From: Tridacna crocea
Lineage: Eukaryota > Mollusca > Bivalvia > Cardiida > Cardiidae
Direction of reading: 5' to 3'
Assembly (NCBI GenBank): GCA_943736015.1
Contig: OX031056.1
Span: 71,513,277-71,577,276, forward strand
Length of the DNA: 64,000 nucleotides
Shown here: piece by piece, positions 32,701 to 45,485 of the stretch
Numbering within the stretch: the first letter of the stretch is position 1
Layout: each line of letters begins with the position of its first letter
The notes under the pieces: generated by a model
Seen by the model: the letters and a program-made list of their open reading frames with translations, nothing else
Databases searched by the model: none
Told to the model about the DNA's origin: nothing
Made by a program: the position numbers and the translations under genes

Positions 32701-35700
32701 TTCAGAAACAACTTATTTGCAGCGCCATTGATGTTATGCATCAAAATTTTCTTGTTTTGTATTTATTTACAGGAGCGTTTCTGACACCATTTGTATTGAC
32801 TGTCCTTCTCTGCGGTCTCCCACTGTTCTTCCTCGAGTATACGATAGGAAATTTCTCCGGCAAAGGACCATATAAGGTTTGGGACATATGTCCACTTTTT
32901 AGAGGTACGTTGAACATAGGCTTCCTTTCCGTTGTAGTTGTTATTGTAATGATGATCAAGGGGATGATGATGATGATGGTAATGGTGGTGGTGGTAATGA
33001 TGATGATGATGATGATGCTGACGACGATACATTGAACATAGGCTACTTCTCCTCTGTGGTTGTTATTGGGATGATGATGATACGTTGAGCATAGGTCCCC
33101 TTTCCGTTATGGTTGTTATCTTAGTGATGATGATTATGCTTTTAATAATGATGATGATGCTGATGATCATCATCATGTTTATCATCATCATCATCATCAT
33201 CAATATCATTGTCGTCGTCGAAATAAAATCCCCTATCGTAAAGTACCTTATCACCATCAGGAAAATCATCGTGACGAAGATATCGTCAGAGTACATTCGT
33301 TAAATCAAATAATTGTCCCGAAGATGTAATCATCGAGGTATATTTTGTTCAATCATAAGGAAAGGTATTTTTGGATACCTTCATGGGGAATAATTATTTA
33401 GTGGGGTTTTTTTTGGTAAAAGATTGAAATTATTTCATCGAGTGAACACCATCGGTAATATTTTCACGAGTGATATACCCATGACTGAAATTATAACTGA
33501 TGATGTTCAAGAGATGAAATAAATTTCGATATTTCATTAAAAAAATAATCTTATTAATTCGTGTTTCTAACCCTTTTATTTTGAAGGAAACGTTTCAAAA
33601 TCCAATATTTTTTTTTTCGGTAATTCCCCGTGGCGTAACCCTTCCGAATCCAACGCATTACAATATTACAATCAAAGCGTTCAAAACACTGGAGTGGTAT
33701 TTGTAACGGAAGCCATTATGTGGAATTAATAATCTGAAAGAAAAAGAGAAACATTATTCAGATATTTGCTTGAAAGTCAACCTAATAAGCAAACGAATAC
33801 CTTTTTGGTTGAAGGGAGGTCTCCCGTTCATCATGTGAGGAGTCAGAAATAACGTCCCTTAACAGCAGAATGCATGATGTATTGAGAGAGAAACCATGTA
33901 AACATATAGTATTAAATTAAATTAAGTTTTTACTCGAAAACTAGGATTTTTAAGGTATCTTTAGTCGTAAAGATTTAGTTCTCAACATTACAATCAGTTT
34001 TTTCGATCCACAAATATCCATGCACAATCAAATGGAGTAGCGCATAATCATGAGATGAACAAGCCTAGGAATGAACCTGTTTTGGAACGAAAATGCCGAG
34101 GACCAAAGCGATCAGTCGACAAATTCTAGGTATATCATTGCGCCTATTGAAGGCTATGAGCGGGTGAAGCTATTTTCAAAATAAAAATAGTAATTCCGCG
34201 ATCGATGGCCTCACACCGTGTGTATTTTAACATGTTATTTTCACTCATATATCGATGTACTACCTAGAAAAACTTCATTTGTCTCAGAAAACATCAGTTT
34301 AATTGGGTTTATTTCTTTCGGCTTTGCACAAAATACGACACATGGTCTTCAAAATTCAATGTTGAACTCTTAAAGGTATAATCGTCGACAAATACCACAA
34401 ACAGCACGAGAAATGTAGGTTAAATGACATCATATTTGCATCTAGTTGAGTGGCATGTGCATTTTACCTCGGTAAATTAAATTTCTCGCTATTGTTTACA
34501 CCTATCGGCGGCGCATTTCTTAGGGAAAAAAATAATTTATTTCAATCACTTTTGTAAGCATGCACATCACTGGTTCAATATCAATTTCTTTCCTAGGTGT
34601 GGGAGTGGCTGCAACGGCCGCATACTTTATCTACCTTGTTGGATCCACTATTTTCCGCACTTGGTTGATACATTTCCTCGTCAACACGTTCAAAGACCCG
34701 TTACCATGGACACATTGTGAGAACCACTGGAATACAATCACCTGCCGACCAAACCCACTAACAGTCCAGTCACAACTTAACGTAGAGTCCACTGGTTATG
34801 GAATTATGACGAATAATGTTACGTCATCAACCTTGTGTATGGACGAGTATAATTGTGATACTGCATTTAAAACGTCGAATCTGACTCTCAATACGTCTGG
34901 AATGACAGCGGAAGAGGAGTTCTGGCAGTAATTGATGTTTCATACCGACTATTCTTGGTCTTGGGCCGTATTCACCAACCATTCTCAAGAATATTCTTGG
35001 TCTTATTCTCCAGATTTTTGGAAATATAAAAGTAATACAACCAAATTGTTTAGCCAATCAGACGGCGTTTTACTGTAAAACTAAAACTTGGAAAGTCTTG
35101 TAGAAAAGGTCAAGGAACGTTCTTAAGAACGATTGGTGAATACACACTATCTTTTCTTTTGCTTCAATCGAAAACTCACCCGAGACCATTTCTGTGGTTG
35201 ATCTTCTTTGTCTTTATCTCTGAGTATGGGTCTACTTCAGCAGTGTTCAGGCAAAAGGAGGTTTATTTCTGCTTTTGTAATGTATTTATCAAGCCGGCTT
35301 AATCATGAATAAGAGTGGTCTTTTGATATGCACAATACTTAACGGTAGCGAAATTTTTCAACCCAGGTCAGCCCGAGAGTTCGTGCAGGCTGAATTGGTC
35401 CGATTCCCACAGATCATAACTCATTTGTGTTTGATTCAGTTTTGTTTGTATAATGCTATGCTTTGAAAATGGATCAGTCCATCAGCTGACTGGAATCTCT
35501 TAACTGTCACATATCAGGACCTACATTAGCTTGCAAAGAACATCGGCTATTATTTTATTGCAAAGAAATTTCTCGTGATCTGATTGGACAAAACGCCCCG
35601 AACATAAACATGCAAAACCAAGTAAAAGCAGTTTCCCTTTCGGAAGCCTCGTTTACATGACTGCACTGTCAACACAACATCGAAAATGGCGGTGTCGATC

Positions 35701-38700
35701 AACACAAACATCAAGATTTTGCACCAATCTGCACGTTTTTGCACGTATTACTAAGGTTTTAGTGACGTAAGTTATCGGTGAGGTCAGTTTTCATCGAATT
35801 TGGGCACACAGAAGGGAAATTCTTCACTGTCAGCGAAATAAATTTTTTAAACCAAAAATTAGGTAAAATTCGCTTAACAAACATTGGAATATTGAAACTA
35901 TGCAGTATAATAAATTCTTTGTACGGTCAGTAGGCATGGAACTTGTAAACTTGTTCACGGCTGCGGTGAATCATGTCGCCACCTCGCCTTCCAACTGACC
36001 GTACAACTTATATTGTCTTATCCTGCACTGATCGCTTTAGGTTTATTGTAATTGAGTTTTGACCTTTATGACGTGAAATTTTCTTTTGTTATATTAATAT
36101 AACCTCATTGACTCTTAAAATGCTATAGAGGAGAAATGGCAGTCTAACTGACATACTTCAAAAGATGCTGATTTTAACGTCATGGCCGGCTTTGTCATTA
36201 TATCTGACAAGTTGGTGACGGTGTAGATTCAAGATCATATTTCACGGTTTATCTGCAGCCTGATCTTGATCACTCGCATATTCAGCCCTGTAAAGATTTA
36301 CAGACTTGGATCAATAAGGTGACTATCATTCATTGACTTTGGTAGATACGAAGCTCTGTCACTGTCCAGCGGAATTGAAGATTTTGGAAGCTTTCAGTGG
36401 AACCTAGTCTTGTACATGGTTATGTACAGACTTGTCGTGTTTCTGGGTATGATAAAGGGAATCAAGACTATTGAAAAGGTATATATTTTTCATTTCATGC
36501 TTTCCGGTAGGTTATCGAGAAATATCGGTGAAATATCTTTCGACATTTCATGGTAACGACCAGTGAAAATACCGAATTTTATATTCTAGTTGCCTGTGTA
36601 CAATGCTCATGACTCCCAACAGGTAGAAAAATGACGTCATTTACTTTGTATTTTTCGCGCTTGACGTAATATTGTAATGCGTTGCTATATGGAGGGGTAC
36701 GCCACGGGGAATAACTGAAAAGAACTGTACTGGACTTTGATAAAGTTCCTACCAGAAAGGGTTAAAACATGAAATAAATAGAATTTTTTTTTCGGTTAAA
36801 ATGTGAAATATTACCGATGGTGTTCACTCGATGAAATAAATTTTGATGCGCCACTTGTGAATATATTACCGATGAGCACCTGTTAACGACTAGTTGTACT
36901 CTGATGCAACGAAGTGCTGTTCTTTGACAAGGCAGAAAAAACGGCGGGAAAGAGGAGAAAATGCTGGTTACCAGCATTTTCTCATCTTTCCCATCATTTT
37001 TTCCTGCAATGTTTTCAGTAGGTCTTTTTATCAGGCTTAGTAAGAAAAAGTATTTTGGCCACACTAGTGTTAATTCTTTTGTTCTGAAGCTCAGCTTTGG
37101 CCGGCGTTTTCGACAGTGACTAGAGCAGCAAACATTATTGGCCAAGTGCATAACTACAGTACCTCAATGTAATTAAATATGAGGCCCGTACAAATAATAC
37201 AGTTCTCGTTACCATACCTTAGTTATCGCTCTCGTCACTTCCATTCAACCTTTGAAGTCTAAAATGATTTGTCCATTGATTTCTTATTTGTTGTCTCTTC
37301 TCCAATATTTGGTCTAAGTTTTTTTTCCATAGCTTCAAGTTTTATACCACTTCTGTTGTTCCAAACCACATGACACTCAGACTTAGAGGTCTTTCATGGT
37401 TTGTTTTGAACTATTTTTTCCCGTTTTTTTGTTCATTTTGCTTACAGTTAGCTAAATTTTATTTTGATCACACTAATTGGGTGGTGGTCTTAAACACACT
37501 TTTCCCTTTAGCCTAAAGATTCATCCAAAACAATATTTTTGAGCTTCTTCATATAATTTAATCAGTGCATACAATTCACCATTCTTCATTTCATTGTGCC
37601 ATGCTAAAGTTTTGACTGAGTTTCGGAAAAAATCTATGGATAGGCATAGACAAGAAGACGAAGTGTAAACAAGTGCATGCAAGTCTCCGATTTTGAATAA
37701 TTCAAATAAAACCCAAATGAAGATCGAGTTCAGGGCCTCAAAAGTTAAAGGTTTTGCTATTCAAATAAAAGACTATCACAGTTACATTTTTAGCATGAGA
37801 ATTGTTTTCATGAACAGGTAAACTCTTTCTTGAGAACAGCCTTCAACCGTCTCTCCGTTTTTAAGGCGTTTTTTTCATACTTTTAGTTTAAATATATTTA
37901 TCTGCAATCATAAATCTAAAAAGGAATTGGGCGAAAGATACTTTTTAACATTGCAATGAATGCAAAAAAGTCTGAAAAGTTGTAACAAGAGTCATGAAAG
38001 ACCCACGTACATTTATCCCTGTCAGTTAACCGTGATACAATGTGATGCGACTACGTAATTTATCGATCTAGAAATAGAATGTTAACAGGGCTATGCATTA
38101 TATCATTATCATTAACCTCGATACAATTTACTAGGGTTACGTACGTAATCGTTCAAGGAGTGTCAACAGGGAGAATGTGGTGGTTAACGACATGTTACAT
38201 TGCTGAAATCTACCGACTATTTCACCATCTACGAAATACCGTGACTATGTCAACCAACACGACAAAGTTCATACATTTTTCTCACTTAATAAAACTCATT
38301 GTGATCGTACTCATTTAAAGCCGCCCGATTCTAAAACCGTTATGATGCAACCTATCTGACGATTCAAATCAAGGTTTACCGTAAGGTACCCAAGAAAAGC
38401 ATTCAGGTCTACCGTAAGGTACCCAAGAAAAGCAGTCAGGTCTACCGTAAGGTACCCAAGAAAAGCATTCAGGTCTACCGTAAGGTACCCATGAAAAGCA
38501 GTCAGGTTTACCGTAAGGTACCTAAGAAAAGCGTTCAGGTTTACCGTAAAGTACCCAAGAAAAGCATTCAGGTTTACAGTTAGGTAGTCCCAAAAAACAT
38601 TTAAGCTTTATATTGACAGTGGACCAGGGTCAGTATTCAACAACCATTCCAAAGCACATTCTTGGTCTAATTCTTCAAGATTTCCTGACCGTGAATATAA

Positions 38701-41700
38701 CAGGACTCCTGATTAGCTAAACCATTTGGTTTAGCCAGTCAGACGTCCTGTTACATTCACATAGACAAAATTCTGAAGAATAAGACTTAGAATGTTCTTA
38801 AGAATGCTTGGTAAATACGGACCCAGGTATGTAGATCTAATTCAAAAACAACTTACTATCGAAATTCTTTTAAACAAAACAGTGTCAAACTTTTCCTCCT
38901 TTTAAACTCAAAATCGTATTTTCAGATTTCATACTTCACAACATTCTTTCCAGTTGTATTTATGGTGGCCGTGTTTGTGCGATCTCTGACATTGCCAGGG
39001 GCAACAGATGGTCTGATCAAGTTCTTCTCTTGCGATTTCAATTACGTTTCTAAACCGAGGGTAAGAGTCTTATTATTCTGTAATAAGAGCATGTATTTTT
39101 AGCAGAACCCATCTAGTGTGAACACACGATATCTAGTTCAAAGCATTTACAGTGGAACATAGTTTAACGCGAGGTTAAGCCATTTAGAATTGCATAATAA
39201 CTAGGCATAAATTATGATAAGAATTGTCATAGGAATGTTTTTTTTTTTCTAGTAAGAATTTAGTAAGAAGCTAGTGGCTTAGGTTGATTTTGTTACATGA
39301 GAATGTCATTTGTCTTTGAAATGTGATCAGCTCGTATTAAGTGTTAATGTTCTAGCTGGGACAGATAACTTATTCATAGAGTTGTTGACTGACATGGCAG
39401 CATCGTCATTAAACCGGGTATGAACCATCGTGTTGATCTCAGTTCAGCAAATTTATGAAAGTAAATGTTACGTAATTGCTCATACCTGGTTAAACGAGTA
39501 AACAAACACTGAAATTCGACTGATTGGAAGACACAGAAAGGTGATGCATTTTGGAGAATCATGATCTATCCCGTAGACTCAAAGACTGTATTTGAAATAA
39601 CGCGAACTAGAACAAATTACTCAGATGAGAACAATTCGAAGAAAATTTCTTTGAATAATGCAGCTATGATCTGTATGAAAAAGAGCAATTTCTGAGAAGA
39701 GAAACCAATCCTTTTCAAACATTAATTTTGAAAGACCGCACCCATTAAGGGTATAAAAAACTGCATTTGAAAGGTAAATGACAATGTGAAAGCAGACTGA
39801 CAGTCCAAATTAATCCGATTGATTTATTACAGGTATGGATTGAAGCTTTCCTGATGGCATTTTACACGCTCTCCTTCGGTTTTGGAACTATTTTAACGCT
39901 AGGATCGCACGTGCAGTTTAAAGATGACAGTGTCAGGTGCGTAATCTGGCTTACACTAAGTATGCGTCTTTTTCACCTATGCACGTTAATTTCTACGGGT
40001 TTATGACCGTTACAGATCCTGCTAATAGGTATACACTGTAAAATTTGCGTATTTTTGTAGTCTAGGACAAACCTTTTCTCTTACAGATCCTGCACTATCC
40101 TACCCGTCTTAGACGCCATATGGGCTATCCTTTCAGGGGTTGTATGTTTTTCCATATTAGGAAATATGGCGCATGCGTATGGAGTTCAGGTGGATGAAGT
40201 TATCCAAGCAGGTATCACAACACGTATTGAATAATCAATGATATCCATAAAACATACCGTTTCAGTCTATTCATACCTTTTGTTTCTACTTAATAAATGA
40301 TGAACAGCATTGAGAAACCAAATTACTGTAAAACACAAATATGTTTATCTAAATGAACACTTATTTTGTAATATGAAACAGGTAAACATGTCACTTGAAT
40401 AACATCTAGTACTAGGTACATGTAAACACCATGGAATAGTACTAAATATAAGGTATCGTCATAATAATGGCCTTGTACTGCCAGGCATTTTGGGATCTAA
40501 CAATTCCTTTACAGTTAAATAATCAATCAATTACCTATCAAACTCAAACGTATTAAACATCTTTATAAACCCACTTGACGTGGCTTTGTAATTTATATTG
40601 TTAAAAATGAACTATTTCTTCTGAAAATGGAAGAAAACTTTTTTACTAAGTATTTTTTCCCAAGTGTTGGTTTTTAAGTTTCCTTAATGGTCTATCCATA
40701 GGTATGTCTCTTGGTGTGGTCTCCTATATAACAGCCTTATCGACTTTACCGTTGCCTCAGTTATGGACATGCGCATTCCTTTTGTCAGCCATTGTGACCG
40801 GAATCGATTCACAGGTAATGTCCTAGTATGTCATACATAAAAGACATTATTTGGACAAAAAGTCACTTTTCCCTTTTAGTGCAACATTTGACACTGTAAA
40901 TTAAGGTCAGACTCAGTAACATAAATCTTATCTTTCATCGACAGTGCAGTATATAATCTTTGCTGCACGTCTTCATTACTGACATCGAACTGATTTGTAG
41001 ATTCCAAATGACTGGCAGCACTCATTAATCCAGAAGCATTAGCTGTAAACCTTTAACTGCCAGAAATGACAATAACAACAATAAATATAAATGAGAATTT
41101 CTAACAAGCAGTAAAACAAAAGCTGCCCAAATATTGCGTAACCAGACTTTTTCCCGTCCATCTAATGATAAAGAGGAGTATGAAGATTGCAGATGACTTA
41201 AACAAAACTGTGCCTAATGGAGAATGCATGCATGTTTTTCTAGGCCATTCCAATCCAGATGTCATTACAAGTACTAGGTGAAATGTTTCCCAGCTTGTAC
41301 CCGAAATATCGTATACGAGTACTTGTTACTGTTTCCATAGTGTTGTTTCTACTGTCACTACCGACCTGCACAGAGGTAAGTAGCTTTGTATTGTTGTATA
41401 GAGTAGGTCTTTAAAACGGAATGTACGTACTTGTATATTGAATGCACTTATTTTGTTTAGGCGGTCTGTCGCAATACGAAAAAAGGTCACCTGACAGGGG
41501 AAATGTTCAACCATTGTCAAACGACAAAATTGAAAGCATTTACAGAAAACAATATATTTGTGACTTAATTAATGGAATTTGTCTGTAAGAGAGTAGAAAG
41601 CACTGTGGGAAAAAGAGAAAATGCTGGTCACCAAGATATTTTACTTTTATTTGGTAAATGGTGGTGGAAACATCATAATGACAATTGTATGCCCTTATTT

Positions 41701-44700
41701 CAGGCAGGGGCTTACATTTTTCTATGGATGGATTGGTATACAGGGTCTTGGATTGGGCCGATAAGTGCCTTCGTTGAACTTATAGTGATCACCTGGATAT
41801 ACGGTAATATAATTGTGGTTAAATCCTTAAAATTCCAATAACCTGGGAACCATGGCGGTGCTTTAACAAAGGTACTTAAGAACAAAATTTGAGTAAGCTT
41901 TACGTAAAGTATAATACATGTAGCATTTATCGGGTACGAGATACGTGAAAATTTTCTCATAATCGCGTGAGTCTGAAAAGGGACGCGAGCCTCTCATTAA
42001 ACAGCCTTTAAATTTTACGAGAGCATGACGATAACAGCTCGAGATCATGACGATCAAAGATTACTGAGGCAGATATACGACAGACGTTTTTAAACTTCCT
42101 ATCCCGATAAAGCCTTCATTCTTACCCATGGACTTTAGGACCAATTCATTAGAACCAACAATCATTCCAGCGAAAGTCAGAGGACCCCTGTCACACGCGT
42201 ACATACATAAAAGTATTCGTCTATTAAGGTAGTGGTCCCGTAATAAAAAACACCTATTTTCACCATAATATTCTATAATATTAACCTTCAAAATTTGTCG
42301 TGATTAGAAATGAGTTTTATTGTTCTATTTTAATCCAGCCACTTTTTCCTTTTTTTCCTTCTTAGAATTATCATTTAGAAGTCGAAAACCACTATATTCT
42401 CATTAAAAAGGGAGATAATAATTAATTACCTCCTTTTTCTGGAAACTAACAAAAGTATCAACAAATAATTTCTAGATAAATTCGTATTTATCGACCATCA
42501 ATAAATTTTATTCCATATTGTACTAGCAGTGTTAAGAAAAGAAGATTTGAAAAATACTTTAAACCCGAAAACAACGTAATGAGATAATTTAATGCTTAGC
42601 TTCCTACCTCTTTTGCAGACTGTCCCAGAGAGAAAACATTTTCATTGTGGAAATTATTTTTTTTGCCTGCCACTAACTTTTTATTTTTCAAAGTTTTATC
42701 GTCATGGACTCGATCTCTTGTCATCATGCTCTAATAACTGTTTAACAAAAGCTAACGACCCTTTTCAGACACAGACAGTTATGAGAAAGAAAATGTTATC
42801 TTTTTAATGCGTTAGCAGCAAATGCCTTTATTAAAACAGAATGACGTCATTTATCGGTAGCTCAACGGTACTAGTCCCACTGTTTTATAAAGACCTCGAC
42901 ATCACTGGCTTCGATGACGTCATGGGATTTTCTGATGACTCATCTCCGCAGGTGAATGGTGCCTTATCCTAGCAACCTCGCAGGCATTATGTGAAAAGTC
43001 CCGTATATTACTACTACAAGGGTATAGATCACGTAGATCATTGACCTTTTCGGGGGAGGGGGTATGTGTCACAGGATGATGACATTCAGATGTGGCAGGT
43101 AAACGGTGGTCGCCCTATTGCCCCGTTGTATGATACAGGAGATGACGTCATTAAGGTATGGTGGGTAAACGGTGCTATGGTTCCCTGGTATGAGTTACCG
43201 GATGACGTCATTAATGTGTGGCAGCTAAACGGTACTAGTCCCAATGTTTTCTGCGACGTCGACATCACTGACCTCGATGACGTCATGGGATTTTCCGATG
43301 ACTCATTTTTATAACTGCCTGGTGCCACATCCTGGCAGCCTCGCAGGCATTATGTGGAATGTGTCATATACCGGTATTACTACTACTGGGATATAGAGCA
43401 CGTGGGCGTATGACCCTCCCGGGGCTTCAATCACGCATATTTCTGAATCTACTTTCAATTCTCAATTATAAGAATTTCGAATATGGTCGATCAGGAGAAA
43501 AGAAAGTGATTACATCCTCTAGATTTTCATTAGTAACAAAAGAAAAAGCGGCGAACAGGGAAAAGGAGGTTTAATGCGTAGTGATGCATGATACTGAGCG
43601 AGTCCTCTCATTACTCGTATAATGATAGCATAAAATCCATTTAACCTAACAATCGGCTGAATGTGGAGGTAAAATGGTATTTTGACAGGCATAAAATCTA
43701 CAATTAGCAAAAAGATTCGACCCATGTCAGCCTGCGCTGGCAGCGCAGGCTGACATGGGTCGATACTTTTTGCAGATGCATTTAACCCCCTTTTTCAAAG
43801 ATCATGAGTCGGATATACGAATTTATTTCATGCTTTCCGGTAGGATATCGAGAAATAGCAGTAAAAAATATTTTTCGATCTTACACTGGTATCGCCAGTG
43901 AAAATACCGATTTTCATGTTCTTGTTGCCTAGGTAAATTGCGCGTGCCTCACAACCAGATGCGAAATATGACGTCATATACCTTACATTTCTCGCGCTTG
44001 ACGTAATAGTGTAATGCGTTGCTATGCGAGAGGGGTACTCCACGGGGAATAACGGAAAAGAACTGTACTGGATTTTTGATAAAGATCCTCCTAGAAAGGG
44101 TTAAAAGCATGAAATAAATTAAATATTTATTTTTGACGGTGAAAGATCGAAATTTATTTCATCTCGTGAACACCATCGGTAATATTTTCACGAGTGGCGC
44201 ACCCGACGGTGTCCACTCGATGAAATAAATTTCGATCTTTCACCGAAAAAAACCAAATATCCTCTATATATTATACTATATATTGTATTATGTATATTGT
44301 GACTCGAGTATATGTACTTGTTATACTGCAAAGAAATTTCTCGTGATAATCCTCGAACATATTGTTACGGAAGACCACTCCTTCCCACATGGCTTCGTCC
44401 CGATTTAAATACTGCGTCAGGTAGATATCTCTTTAGCTCAGTGGTTAAGGTATTGGCCTTTCGTCCGGGAGTTCTGGGGTTCGAATTCCGGCTGGTCCCT
44501 TATTTCTGCCATGCATTTATTCATTTGTTTCTTTGTTACGGACTTGGTTCCTAAGATGGGGGCTGGTCCCGGATCGGCCATTGAACCTTAAATCCCATTT
44601 GCTGTCCAAATACGGACTTTCTGCCTAATACGGTTTTGAGTCATCAATAAATGATGACTTTAAGTGGGGGTGTGTTACGAGAGTCCACTCTTTCCTGCAT

Positions 44701-45438
44701 GGCTTTGTCCCGATTTAAATGCAATACCTGACTATTGCGTTGGGGAGATAGTTCTTTGGCTCAGTGACTAAAGTATTGGCCTTTCGTCCGGGAGTTCTGG
44801 GATTCGAATCCCTCCCGATCCCTTACTTCTGCCATACATGTATTCATTGTTTCTTTGTTACGGACTATGTTCGTAAGAATATATATCATGTACACTGGCA
44901 AAACCGAAGTAAGAACAGTTTCCCTTTCAGGGGCCCCGTATAAATAACAACGCTATCAACACAACATCCAAAGTGGCGGCGTTGATTAAGATTAACATCA
45001 AAATTATGCGCCAAGCTGCACGTTTTAGCATGCATTAGCAAGGTTTCAGTGACGTCAGTTCACAGTAACGTCAGTTGTCATTGAAATGGGGTACTCAAAA
45101 GGGCAATTCTACTTTGTCGGCATACTCATTTGAAAAAAAAAAGGAAAAAAATCGCTTAACAAACATTGGAACGGTAAACTTTGCAGTATAATAAATTCGT
45201 GGTACGGTCAGATGGCAGGGACTTGGAAACTTCGGCTCGGGGTGACATGATTCACCACAGCCGTGAACAAGTTTCCATGTCCCCTGACACATGACCGTAC
45301 AACTAATAATGTATTGCAGGTATAGACAGATTCAATGCAGATGTCCGACTGATGATAGGTAAACCAATTCCACACTTTATCCGGCTGACTATATCCTTCG
45401 TGGCTCCAGCAGTAGTAGTGGTATGTACATGGGAGGGA

Positions 45439-45485
<47 letters not shown>

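Noticed and set aside
34921..34935. Stop codon TAA right after SLC6 exon 3 as the real end of the protein
   Set aside because: Using CA|GTAATT as donor gives exact phase with exon 4 and a continuous SLC6 family sequence, so the stop is intronic.
43066..43314. 82-residue frame with repeating DDVI.VW..NG units
   Set aside because: The repeats come from the DNA-level 60-bp array and no splice or start context supports translation; kept as a repeat and motif cluster instead.
44420..44500. Possible tRNA gene
   Set aside because: It has A and B boxes but poor acceptor-stem pairing, and a second copy with the same flanks follows, so it is a SINE. The same reasoning applies to 31378-31442, 3858 and 4145.
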